A stretch of 64,000 nt of DNA, from assembly GCA_963725655.1 (NCBI GenBank), contig CAVRYY010000003.1, positions 682,001-746,000 on the forward strand. Reading direction: 5' to 3'. This document shows, one piece after another, positions 45,734 through 53,871 of this stretch. The notes under the pieces were generated by a model that was not told the origin of the DNA, ran no database searches, and saw nothing but the letters and a program-made list of their open reading frames with translations. The position numbers were made by a program, and so were the translations under genes. This DNA comes from CAVRXT01 sp963725655. GTDB lineage: Bacteria > Acidobacteriota > Terriglobia > Acidiferrales > UBA7541. How positions within the stretch are numbered: position 1 is the first letter of the stretch; each line of letters opens with the position of its first letter.

Positions 45734-48196
45734 ATGGAAACGCTCTGGAAAGATCTTCGTTATGGATGGCGGATGCTGGGCAAGGCGCCCGGCTTCACCG
45801 CGGTCGCGGTGCTGACGCTGGCGCTGGGGATCGGGGCAAACTCGGCGATATTCAGCGTGGTCTACAGCACGCTGTTGCGACCGCTGCCGTTTCCGCACGC
45901 CGACCGGCTGCAGATGATTTGGGAGACCGATGCGAGCCTGGGGATCACCCGCGGAGCAACTTCTCCCGCGCAATTCCTCGATTGGAAGAAGCAAAACCGC
46001 TCGTTCGAAGAAATGTCGGTACTGCGCGCGTGGTTTTACACCATCACCGGCCGCAACGAACCCGAACAACTCTGGGGAATGGCCGCCTCCGCAAATTTCT
46101 TTCACTTGCTGGGAGTAAAGCCGTTGGCCGGCCGCGATTTTCTTCCGGAAGAAGAAACGCCGGGCCGCGACCAAGTGGTGATTCTGAGTTATGGGATATG
46201 GCAGCGCCGGTTTGCCGGCGACCGGGCAATTCTGGGCCGGAGCATGCAGATCGACGAGAAGCCTTACACCGTGGTTGGAATTCTGCCGCAGGGTTTCTCC
46301 CTATTCGGCACCAGCCGTCAATTCGATTTGTGGACGCCGATTGCTTTCGACCCCGCGCGAATGACGCGTGACGACCACTCGGTGGTGGTATTTGGGCGCT
46401 TGAAACCCGGGGTGAGCAGCGAACAGGCGCAGGCGGAAATGCAAACGATCATGCAGCGTCTGAATCGTCAATACCCGGATACGGATACCAGTGGAATCCG
46501 CGTTTCGCCGATGCAGGACGAGCCGGTACGGGACATTCGCCCGGCGCTGATCCTGCTGGTCTGCGCGGTGGGGTTTGTGCTGCTGATTGCCTGCGTCAAC
46601 GTGGCCAATCTGCTTTTGGCCCGATCGGCTACGCGCAGCCGTGAGATCGCCATCCGCGCGGCGTTGGGAGCGGGACAGTGGCGCATCGTGCGCCAATTGC
46701 TTACCGAGAGCATGTTGCTGGCGCTCGCGGGCGGCGCGGTGGGGTTGCTGCTGGCGGAGGGAGGGCTGCGCCTGCTGCACGTGATTCTGCCGGCAGCCGG
46801 TGGGGTAGGCGAGCTTCCGCGGATGAACGATATAGGGCTGCATCCGGTGGTGGTGGGATTCACGTTGTCGATTTGCTGCATTACCGGGGTAGTTTTCGGT
46901 CTGGCGCCGGCGATCCAGATAGCCCACACCAGCATGAGCGAGACCTTGAAAGAAGGTTCGCGAGGCAGCACCGGAGCGCGTCGCGGGCGCTTCGTCAGCG
47001 CCGCGCTGGTGGTTTCGGAAATCGGACTTTCATTGCTGCTGCTGGTGGGGGCGGGCCTGCTGGTGCGCAGTTTTGCGAGGCTGATCAACGAACAAATCGG
47101 CTTTCGCCCCAAGCATCTCTTGACCATGCAGCTATCGCTGCCGGTGGCGCACTACCCCGACGGACAGCCGGTGGTTAATTTCTACGGACAGGCGCTGGAG
47201 CGGGTCCGAGGGCTTCCGGGAGTGGATTCGGTTACCGCTGCCAATTTTCTGCCGATGAGCGGGTGGTCGGATGTATGCGACTTCGATGTGCGAGGACGCG
47301 CCGCGCAACCGCCCGGCAAAGAATTCTCGAGCCACTACACGGTGGTCGACTGGCAATACGTTCGGACCCTGGGATTGACGCTCAAGGAAGGCCGGGACTT
47401 TTCGTCGGCGGACGGACCGGGTACCCAAGGCGTGGTGATCGTTAACGAGTCGTTGGCGCGGCAGTATTGGCCGCTGCAGGACCCGGTCGGGCAGGAAATT
47501 CGCGTGCACATCGTGCCGTCGGGAGCGCCGTGGAAGCCCGAGCCGCGCGCTACCTGGTTGCGGGTGATCGGGGTGGTAGGCGGCATCCGCGATTGGTCGT
47601 GGAACGAGCAGATCCTGGATGAAATGTATCTGCCGTCTACCCAGAATCCATCCCGCCTGATGCGGCTGGTGGTGCGAAGCAGCGCGGATCCCACCGCCAT
47701 GACGAATGCGATCCGCGGAGCGCTGGTGGACCTGGACTCGAACCAGCCAGTCAGCGAAATCAAGACCATGGATCAACTGGTGGATTCGGCGTTGGCGCGG
47801 CGCCGCCTGAGCATGATTCTGCTGGCGATTTTTGCCGGGTTCGCCACGCTGCTGGCGGGGATCGGAATCTATGGAGTGATGTCGTTTGCGGTGAGCCAGC
47901 GCACGCACGAAATCGGGATTCGCCTGGCGCTGGGAGCGCAGCCGCACAACGTGGTGAACATGATCGTCGGCGAGGGCATGTTGCTCTCGATGGTGGGGGT
48001 GCTGCTGGGATTCATTGCCTCGGTGTTGAGCATGCGGGCGATCCGCAGTCTGCTTTACGGCATAAGCACTCTCGATCCGGTCACATTTTTTGGGGTGGCG
48101 ATTTTTCTGGCGGCGGTGGCGTTTGCGTCTTGTTATTTTCCGGCGCGGCGAGCGACTAAAGTGGATCCGATCAGAGCCATGCGCAGCGAGAACTGA
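45734..48196 (+). CDS. ADOP-type ABC transporter permease (MacB-like), second copy
   Basis: A permease of 820 residues with the same layout as the one at 37952: an N-terminal anchor (LRYGWRMLGKAPGFTAVAVLTLALGIGANSAIF), a core domain (FFHLLGVKPLAGRDFLPEE, KPYTVVGILPQGFSLFG), an FtsX block (LIACVNVANLLLARSATRSREIAIRAALGAG), a second core domain and a second FtsX block ending in ARRATKVDPIRAMRSEN. It belongs to the plus-strand block with the ATPase upstream and the sigma54 regulator and kinase downstream, which probably control its expression. Its substrate cannot be read from the sequence. Confidence 0.94.
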   Translation: METLWKDLRYGWRMLGKAPGFTAVAVLTLALGIGANSAIFSVVYSTLLRPLPFPHADRLQMIWETDASLGITRGATSPAQFLDWKKQNRSFEEMSVLRAWFYTITGRNEPEQLWGMAASANFFHLLGVKPLAGRDFLPEEETPGRDQVVILSYGIWQRRFAGDRAILGRSMQIDEKPYTVVGILPQGFSLFGTSRQFDLWTPIAFDPARMTRDDHSVVVFGRLKPGVSSEQAQAEMQTIMQRLNRQYPDTDTSGIRVSPMQDEPVRDIRPALILLVCAVGFVLLIACVNVANLLLARSATRSREIAIRAALGAGQWRIVRQLLTESMLLALAGGAVGLLLAEGGLRLLHVILPAAGGVGELPRMNDIGLHPVVVGFTLSICCITGVVFGLAPAIQIAHTSMSETLKEGSRGSTGARRGRFVSAALVVSEIGLSLLLLVGAGLLVRSFARLINEQIGFRPKHLLTMQLSLPVAHYPDGQPVVNFYGQALERVRGLPGVDSVTAANFLPMSGWSDVCDFDVRGRAAQPPGKEFSSHYTVVDWQYVRTLGLTLKEGRDFSSADGPGTQGVVIVNESLARQYWPLQDPVGQEIRVHIVPSGAPWKPEPRATWLRVIGVVGGIRDWSWNEQILDEMYLPSTQNPSRLMRLVVRSSADPTAMTNAIRGALVDLDSNQPVSEIKTMDQLVDSALARRRLSMILLAIFAGFATLLAGIGIYGVMSFAVSQRTHEIGIRLALGAQPHNVVNMIVGEGMLLSMVGVLLGFIASVLSMRAIRSLLYGISTLDPVTFFGVAIFLAAVAFASCYFPARRATKVDPIRAMRSEN

Positions 48197-48245
48197 AACT
48201 TCCCGGTGGTTCGGACGTCTAGGTTATCGCGGACCTCGAGTATGA

Positions 48246-48261
48246 AGGCTGTGGTGTTGCA
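48246..48261 (+). promoter_or_regulatory. Possible sigma54 promoter of the NtrC-type regulator/kinase pair
   Basis: AGGCTGT-GGTG-TTGCA has a full -12 element (TTGCA) and the GGC of the -24 element at the correct spacing. The implied start near 48272 lies a few bases before the AGGAG ribosome site of the regulator gene, which would make it autoregulated. Confidence 0.38.
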
Positions 48262-48291
48262 GGATAGTCGACCCTCAGGAGATGTTTGGCC

Positions 48292-49659
48292 ATGTTAAGC
48301 CCTCAAAATCGAGTGCGCATTCTCGTCGCGGATGACCAGCCCGACATTCGGGAGGCCTTGCGCTTGCTGTTTAAGGCAGAAGGCTACGAAACCGAGACGG
48401 TGGGCTCCCCGGCGGCGATGCTTTCGGCGCTGGAGACGCGGGAATTCGACGCGGCGCTGATCGACTTGAACTACGCGCGCGACACCACTTCCGGACAGGA
48501 AGGGCTGGACCTGCTCTCGAATATCCGCGCGAAAGACAGCACACTGCCGATCGTGGTGATGACTGCCTGGGGCAGCCTGGAACTTGCGGTGGAAGCGATG
48601 CGCCGGGGCGCCAAGGATTTCATCCAGAAGCCGTGGGAGAATGCGCGGCTGCTCTCGATCCTGAAAAATCAGATTGAACTGGCGCACGCGCTGCGGCGGA
48701 GCCAGCGGCTGGAAGCCGAAAATCGCCTGCTGCGCGCCGATGGCCGCCCGCCGATGATCGCCGATTCGCCGGCCATGCAGCCGGTGAAGGACATGATCGC
48801 GCGGGTCGGTCCGTCGGACGCGAATGTGCTGATCACCGGCGAGCACGGTTCGGGCAAAGAGGTGGTGGCGCGAACGCTGCAAGCGCTTTCGCCGCGGGTG
48901 GGACGGCCATTCGTCACCGTCAACGCGGGAGGTTTGCCGGAAGGCGTATTCGAAAGCGAACTATTCGGCCATGTGAAAGGCGCGTTCACCGACGCCCGCG
49001 CGGATCGGGTAGGACGGTTCGAGCTGGCGGACGGCGGAACGTTATTTCTGGATGAAATTGCCAACGTGCCGTTGAACTTGCAGGCTAAGCTGCTGCGGGT
49101 GCTGGAAATCGGCGAACTGGAGCGGGTGGGATCGTCGGCGACGCGCCGGGTGAACGTGCGCATCCTCTCCGCGACCAACGCGGACGTGCAGGCGGAAGTA
49201 GCTGCGGGGCGCTTCCGCGAGGATCTTCTGTTTCGGCTGAACACCATCGAGATTCATTTGCCGCCGCTGCGTCAGCGCAAAGAAGATATTCCTCTGCTGG
49301 CTTTGCATTTCTTGCGGCAGTCGGCACAGCGTTACCGCAAACAACTGCAGGGCTTCGATCCGGTGGCTCTGCAACTGCTGCTCGATCATCCGTGGCCCGG
49401 AAACGTGCGCGAGCTGGATCACGCGGTGGAGCGCGCGGTGCTGCTGGCGGAGGGCGAACAGGTGCGGGCCAGCGATTTGGGTCTGCGCCAGGTGCCGCAA
49501 TCGGCGCACCGGCTGGAGGAGATGGGCCTGGAAGACGTGGAGCGGATACTGATCCAAAAAGCTCTCTCGCGGTATGCCGGAAACGTCAGCCACGCGAGCA
49601 ACGCGCTGGGCTTGAGCCGCAGTGCGCTGTACCGCCGGCTGCAAAAATACAGCCTTTGA
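48292..49659 (+). CDS. NtrC-family sigma54 response regulator with GAFTDA loop
   Basis: A regulator of 455 residues from the ATG at 48292; a TTG two codons earlier is possible. The receiver is intact (ADDQPD pair, phospho-acceptor Asp58 in LIDLNYARDTTSG, Lys in QKPW). The AAA+ domain has Walker A GEHGSGKE, where the usual S of GESGSGKE is H, and Walker B LFLDEI. The sigma54 contact loop reads GAFTDA instead of GAFTGA. A Fis-type helix-turn-helix ends the protein (NVSHASNALGLSRSALYRRLQKY). Its stop overlaps the start of the histidine kinase gene by 4 bases (TTGA), so they form a two-component pair. The upstream ABC ATPase and permease genes are its likely targets. Confidence 0.93.
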   Translation: MLSPQNRVRILVADDQPDIREALRLLFKAEGYETETVGSPAAMLSALETREFDAALIDLNYARDTTSGQEGLDLLSNIRAKDSTLPIVVMTAWGSLELAVEAMRRGAKDFIQKPWENARLLSILKNQIELAHALRRSQRLEAENRLLRADGRPPMIADSPAMQPVKDMIARVGPSDANVLITGEHGSGKEVVARTLQALSPRVGRPFVTVNAGGLPEGVFESELFGHVKGAFTDARADRVGRFELADGGTLFLDEIANVPLNLQAKLLRVLEIGELERVGSSATRRVNVRILSATNADVQAEVAAGRFREDLLFRLNTIEIHLPPLRQRKEDIPLLALHFLRQSAQRYRKQLQGFDPVALQLLLDHPWPGNVRELDHAVERAVLLAEGEQVRASDLGLRQVPQSAHRLEEMGLEDVERILIQKALSRYAGNVSHASNALGLSRSALYRRLQKYSL

Positions 49660-50969
49660 AACACCTTCCTTACGAGCGTCGCATCCTGTTGTTCTCTTTG
49701 GCGGCGGGCTTTGGGGGCACCACCGTCGCGCTGATCCTGTTATGGTTTGGCGGCTACTCCTCGCGGCTGGAATGGACCCTGACGATCCTGATCGTGACGC
49801 TGTGGCTTAGCTTCGCGTTCAGCGCCCAGGGCCGGGTGGTGTTTCCGCTGCGCACGCTGTCGAACTTGCTGGCGGCGCTGCGGGAGGGCGATTTTTCGAT
49901 CCGCGCGCGCGGTGCGAATTACGATGACGCGCTGGGCGAGGTGCTGCGCGAGGTGAACGCGCTCGGCGAAACGCTGCGCCAGCAACGCCTGGGAGCGATG
50001 GAAGCGACGGCGCTGCTGCGCAAGGTGATGGAGGAAATCGACGTCGCGGTGTTTGCGTTCGACGGATCGGGGCGGCTGCGGCTGGTGGACCGCGCCGGAG
50101 AGCGGCTGCTCGATCAGTCCCGCGACGTGTTGCTGGGCCGCACGGCGGCGGAGCTTGGCTTGCAGGGGTGCCTGGAGACGGAAGGCCCTCGGATTTCGCA
50201 GATTGCGTTTCCCGGGAAATCGGGCCGCTGGGAAATCCATCGCGGCAGTTTTCGAGAAGGCGGGCTGCCGCACCAATTGCTGGTGATCACGGATTTGAGC
50301 GACGCGCTCCGGGAAGAAGAGCGCAAGGCCTGGCAGCGGCTGATTCGGGTGATGGGCCACGAGCTGAATAATTCTTTGGCGCCGATGAAATCCATCGCCG
50401 AAAATCTGGGTTCGATGCTGCGCCGGCCGCAGCGCCCGCAGGACTGGGAAGAAGATATGCGCAGCGGGTTGGGAATTATCGCGTCGCGCACCGACGGCTT
50501 GGCGCGGTTTATGAATGCGTACGCGCGGCTGGCGAAGCTTCCTCCGCCGGTGATGGGACCGGTGGTAGTGAGCGAATGGATTCGACGGGTGGTGGGACTG
50601 GAAGCGCGCGCGGAGGTACGGCTGGTGGCGGGACCGGAAATTCAGATTCAGGCCGATGCGGACCAGCTCGACCAGCTGCTGATCAACTTGCTGCGCAATG
50701 CAGTGGACGCTGCGCTGGAAACCGGCGGAGGCGTGTACGTCGGGTGGCGCAGCGACGATCGGTTCGTCGAAGTGTGGGTGCGCGATGAGGGGCCGGGAAT
50801 ACCGAACCCGGGGAATCTGTTTGTGCCTTTTTTTACTACCAAGCCTGGGGGATCGGGGATCGGGTTGGTGCTTTGCCGGCAGATCGCTGAGGCACACGGC
50901 GGGACGCTGGCGCTGGAGAATTTAGCGAGCCCGCAGGGATCTGAGGCTAAGCTGCGGCTGCCGGTCTGA
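49656..50969 (+). CDS. NtrB/NtrY-like sensor histidine kinase
   Basis: A kinase of 437 residues that starts at a TTG overlapping the regulator stop (TTGA). No later start would keep the first membrane helix. Two membrane helices (ILLFSLAAGFGGTTVALILLWFGG and LEWTLTILIVTLWLSFAF) are separated by only a few residues, so it has almost no periplasmic domain. A HAMP-like segment (LSNLLAALREGDFSIRARG) and a PAS domain follow. The H-box is RVMGHELNNSLAPMKSIAENL, of the NtrB/NtrY type, and the ATPase motifs are LLINLLRNAVDAAL, VRDEGPGIPNPGNLFVPFFTTKPGGSGIG in sequence. It is the cognate kinase of the regulator before it and may also phosphorylate the receiver/PP2C protein at 43681, whose receiver is very similar. 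Confidence 0.92.
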   Translation: MKHLPYERRILLFSLAAGFGGTTVALILLWFGGYSSRLEWTLTILIVTLWLSFAFSAQGRVVFPLRTLSNLLAALREGDFSIRARGANYDDALGEVLREVNALGETLRQQRLGAMEATALLRKVMEEIDVAVFAFDGSGRLRLVDRAGERLLDQSRDVLLGRTAAELGLQGCLETEGPRISQIAFPGKSGRWEIHRGSFREGGLPHQLLVITDLSDALREEERKAWQRLIRVMGHELNNSLAPMKSIAENLGSMLRRPQRPQDWEEDMRSGLGIIASRTDGLARFMNAYARLAKLPPPVMGPVVVSEWIRRVVGLEARAEVRLVAGPEIQIQADADQLDQLLINLLRNAVDAALETGGGVYVGWRSDDRFVEVWVRDEGPGIPNPGNLFVPFFTTKPGGSGIGLVLCRQIAEAHGGTLALENLASPQGSEAKLRLPV

Positions 50970-51014
50970 GTGGTCGGGGGGGATTAGTGCCGAGCCACGC
51001 CGGGGTTACAAGGC

Positions 51015-51098
51015 CAAGTCAAAAAACGTGGAGAACCCAGGTGTGAAATCGACACTTGGGGCACCCACTTCGCTCCGCTCAGCGACCCATCGTCGATC
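51015..51098 (-). repeat. Dispersed hairpin repeat, copy C
   Basis: On the minus strand it begins GATCGACGATGGGTCGCTGAG and ends TTTTTTGACTTG, matching copy B over its full length. The inverted repeat has one mismatch (CCCAAGTGT with ACACCTGGG). It lies between the convergent histidine kinase and acyl-ligase genes, a typical place for REP-like elements. Confidence 0.88.
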
Positions 51099-51159
51099 CA
51101 TTTGCTTGATATCCAAGCGAGAATCTACCCGCGATCATCAAGCGATGATCACAAGATGA

Positions 51160-53718
51160 TCAGAGGGCGGCGACTTGCTGCTGCAGGGTGCGGGTGATTG
51201 CTTCTGGGGTGTCCTCGGCGGCGAATTGGATCGGGGGGCCGAAGGTCACGTGGATCTGTCCGGGGAGGGCGGTTTTTCTTCCGGCTTGGCGGAGCTCGAA
51301 CAGGCCGTCGATACGCATGGGCACTACCGGGATTCCCAGGCGCGAAACTAGCAGGCCCACGCCTACGCGGAATGGGGCGATCTTTCCGTCCAGCGTGGTG
51401 GCGCCTTCGGGGAATAGCAGAATGCTCGAACCGCCGTCGGCTAGCTCGCCGGCGAACGAGAAGCTTTGGCGGAAGCCGGTGCGCTGGGGCAGGGAGAAGA
51501 CGTTCATCAGGGCGGCGACCAGTAAGTATTGGATTTGTTGGTAGAGGCGAACGAAAATATTTGCGCCCGCGCCTGGGTGGCGCATCGATCGCAATCTTTC
51601 GCCGCCCATGGCGATGGCCATGCGCCGCCGGAAACGGGCTGGAAGCGCGGGCAGCAGGATTCCAGCGTCAATCGGCGTGACGTGGTTGGAAATGAAAAGC
51701 GCCGGGCCAGCGAGATTGCGTAAGTTGTCTCGTCCAATCACGCGCGGCCAACCCAAGATCAGCGCGGCTGGGCACATGAGCAGGTAGTAGGCGGCTTCGC
51801 GGATCCACGGCACCGGCCAGCGGCGCGGCCACCGCGGAAAGGGATACGCCACCGTCGCGGTGGCGGGCTGGCGCAGCAGGGATTCCAGTTCGCCGACGGT
51901 GGTCGCCTCGGCCACACTCGACTCGTTCAAATCCACCTGATAGCGATCTTCCAGAATGCTGAGCAGCTCGACGCGGTCGAGCGAAGAGAGATTTAGATCC
52001 GCGCCGAGATGCGCGTGCGAAGAAATCGGCGCGCCGCCGGCGTGGGTGCGGCGGGCCAGCCATTGCGCCAGGACGTCGCTCGGGCCGCGATCGGCAGCGG
52101 CGCCCGGCTGGCGCGCGATTTCCGCTTCGAGCGCCGCGCGAATCTGGGGAAGCAGCGGTTTCTGGGTGGGCGTGCGGGGGAAATCTTCGCCACTCCACAC
52201 CTGCCAGCGGCGGATTTGCTGGAATGAGGCGAGGGTTTGATTTGCCTTCTCGACCACGGCGGCGGCATTCGCGACCGGATTGCGAAGCAGCAGCACCGCG
52301 AAGGGCTCGGAGTTGCCGTCGCGGTCGATGCCGATCACCACGCAATCGCGCACTTCCGACTGGCGCTTCAGGGCCGCCTCTAAATCTTCGGGATAAATAT
52401 TCATCCCCTCGGGCGTCACGATCACGTTCTTGCGGCGGCCCTTGAAGAAAAGGTTTCCGGCGGCATCCATTTCGCCGCGATCGCCGGTGCGAAACCATCC
52501 GTCGTCCCCGGCTACGCCCGCTACGTCCGCCGCACGCTCGAGCGAATCGGCCTGCGAATATCCCGAGGCGATACTTTCGCCGCGCACGAGAATTTCTCCG
52601 TCGGCGCTGAGTTTTAGTTCGCGGCCGGGCAAAGTCTTTCCGATCGAGCCGCGGCCGGGATGAAATGGATCGTTCAAGCTCACCATGGAGGTGGTCTCGG
52701 TAAGGCCGTAGCCCTGAATCACCGCGTAACCCACGCGATTCCAGAATTCTTCGGCGCGCTGCGGCAGAGCGGCGCCGCCCGAAACGATGGCCCAGAACCT
52801 CCAGCCGAGTTGGCGGTGAATCCGCCGGAAGATCCACCAGCGCATCAGGAAATGGCGATGCTCGGATGCGTCGAATTTCTGGCGGAAACGCTGCAGCTCG
52901 CCCGCGGATTCCAGGTCGCGCTCCACTTTGTCGCGCAGGGATTCGATAATTCGCGGGACGGTGGCGAGCACGTTGATCTTTTCCCGGCGAATGGTTTGCA
53001 CCACGTCGCCGGGACGCAGGGAATCGAGAAAGACAGCGGTGGCGCCGAGGATCTGCGGGATGAAAATGCCCAGCATCTGGCCGAACACGTGGCTCAGCGG
53101 CAGCAAATTCAAAATGCGCAGAGGATGGATCCAGCGCTCATGGCGGCGGTACTTCTGAAAGCCCGCTTCGATCGGTTCGAGGTTGGCGAGCAGATTGCCG
53201 TGGGTCAAGATAACGCCGCGAGGTTCGGCGGTGGTTCCGGAGGTGAATACGATTTCGACTACGTCGGTTCGCTGGAAGGATCGGACCGGAGTCAAACCCG
53301 CGCCGGGGCTGGGGCTTGCTGGCAGCATCCGCAGGTCTTCGAAGAGCATGGACGCAGCCCCGGGTGCGATCAGGCCGACTGGGTGAGAGGCAACCACCAG
53401 CTGTGCGTTGGTCTGCTTTGCTACGCGCGCTGCGAACTCCGGGGTGGCGATGGCATCCATCGGGACAGCGACCACACCGCGCGCGACGCAGCCGAGAAAG
53501 GCGGCCACCCACTCGCCGGAGTTTTCTCCCCACAGCACCACGCGGCGGCCAGGTTCGATTTTTCGGCGCTCAAGCTCGGCTGCGAATCGCCGCGCTGTTT
53601 CGATCAACCGGGCGAAGGTCCAGCGCTCGATGCGATATCCGCGACGCCAGGCGATGGCGACGTCGGAGGCGGAGCGAGATTCCGGCTGAAAGTATTCAAG
53701 GACCGAATGGCGTGGCAT
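51160..53718 (-). CDS. AMP-dependent acyl ligase/ACP/1-acyl-glycerol-phosphate acyltransferase-like fusion
   Basis: A three-domain protein of 852 residues. Residues 1-530 are an AMP-forming acyl-CoA/acyl-ACP ligase (FTSGTTAEPRGVILTHGN, YGLTETTSMVSLNDP, DGWFRTGDRGEMDAAGNLFFKGR, and the catalytic Lys in RTPTQKPLL). Residues about 545-625 are an acyl carrier domain whose phosphopantetheine serine lies in LNLSSLDRVELL. The C-terminal 220 residues are a PlsC-type acyltransferase with NHVTPID (NHx4D) and FPEGATT. Ligase, carrier and transferase in one chain would activate a free fatty acid and pass it to an acceptor, as in Aas-type membrane-lipid repair, although Aas has the domains in the opposite order. 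No strong ribosome site was seen at the ATG. It is followed by repeat copy C. Confidence 0.9.
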   Translation of the reverse strand: MPRHSVLEYFQPESRSASDVAIAWRRGYRIERWTFARLIETARRFAAELERRKIEPGRRVVLWGENSGEWVAAFLGCVARGVVAVPMDAIATPEFAARVAKQTNAQLVVASHPVGLIAPGAASMLFEDLRMLPASPSPGAGLTPVRSFQRTDVVEIVFTSGTTAEPRGVILTHGNLLANLEPIEAGFQKYRRHERWIHPLRILNLLPLSHVFGQMLGIFIPQILGATAVFLDSLRPGDVVQTIRREKINVLATVPRIIESLRDKVERDLESAGELQRFRQKFDASEHRHFLMRWWIFRRIHRQLGWRFWAIVSGGAALPQRAEEFWNRVGYAVIQGYGLTETTSMVSLNDPFHPGRGSIGKTLPGRELKLSADGEILVRGESIASGYSQADSLERAADVAGVAGDDGWFRTGDRGEMDAAGNLFFKGRRKNVIVTPEGMNIYPEDLEAALKRQSEVRDCVVIGIDRDGNSEPFAVLLLRNPVANAAAVVEKANQTLASFQQIRRWQVWSGEDFPRTPTQKPLLPQIRAALEAEIARQPGAAADRGPSDVLAQWLARRTHAGGAPISSHAHLGADLNLSSLDRVELLSILEDRYQVDLNESSVAEATTVGELESLLRQPATATVAYPFPRWPRRWPVPWIREAAYYLLMCPAALILGWPRVIGRDNLRNLAGPALFISNHVTPIDAGILLPALPARFRRRMAIAMGGERLRSMRHPGAGANIFVRLYQQIQYLLVAALMNVFSLPQRTGFRQSFSFAGELADGGSSILLFPEGATTLDGKIAPFRVGVGLLVSRLGIPVVPMRIDGLFELRQAGRKTALPGQIHVTFGPPIQFAAEDTPEAITRTLQQQVAAL

Positions 53719-53819
53719 CGCTTCCGAGTGTCGCTCATCAGCGGGCGTATTGAAAATATTTGTGGCACTTGGGGAAGTGTCACAGCGAGGGGTTCGGGCG
53801 GGGGAGCGGAGAGCGGTGC

Positions 53820-53853
53820 AAAAAAAAAGGCGCCGAGCGTTATGCCCGGCGCC
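53820..53853 (-). terminator. Rho-independent terminator of the M48-like gene
   Basis: On the minus strand GGCGCCG/CGGCGCC forms a 7-bp stem (53847-53853 with 53829-53835) followed by nine T residues. It lies just after the stop at 53872 and before the acyl-ligase start. Confidence 0.9.
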
Positions 53854-53871
53854 GGAGAGCAGAGATCCTGG

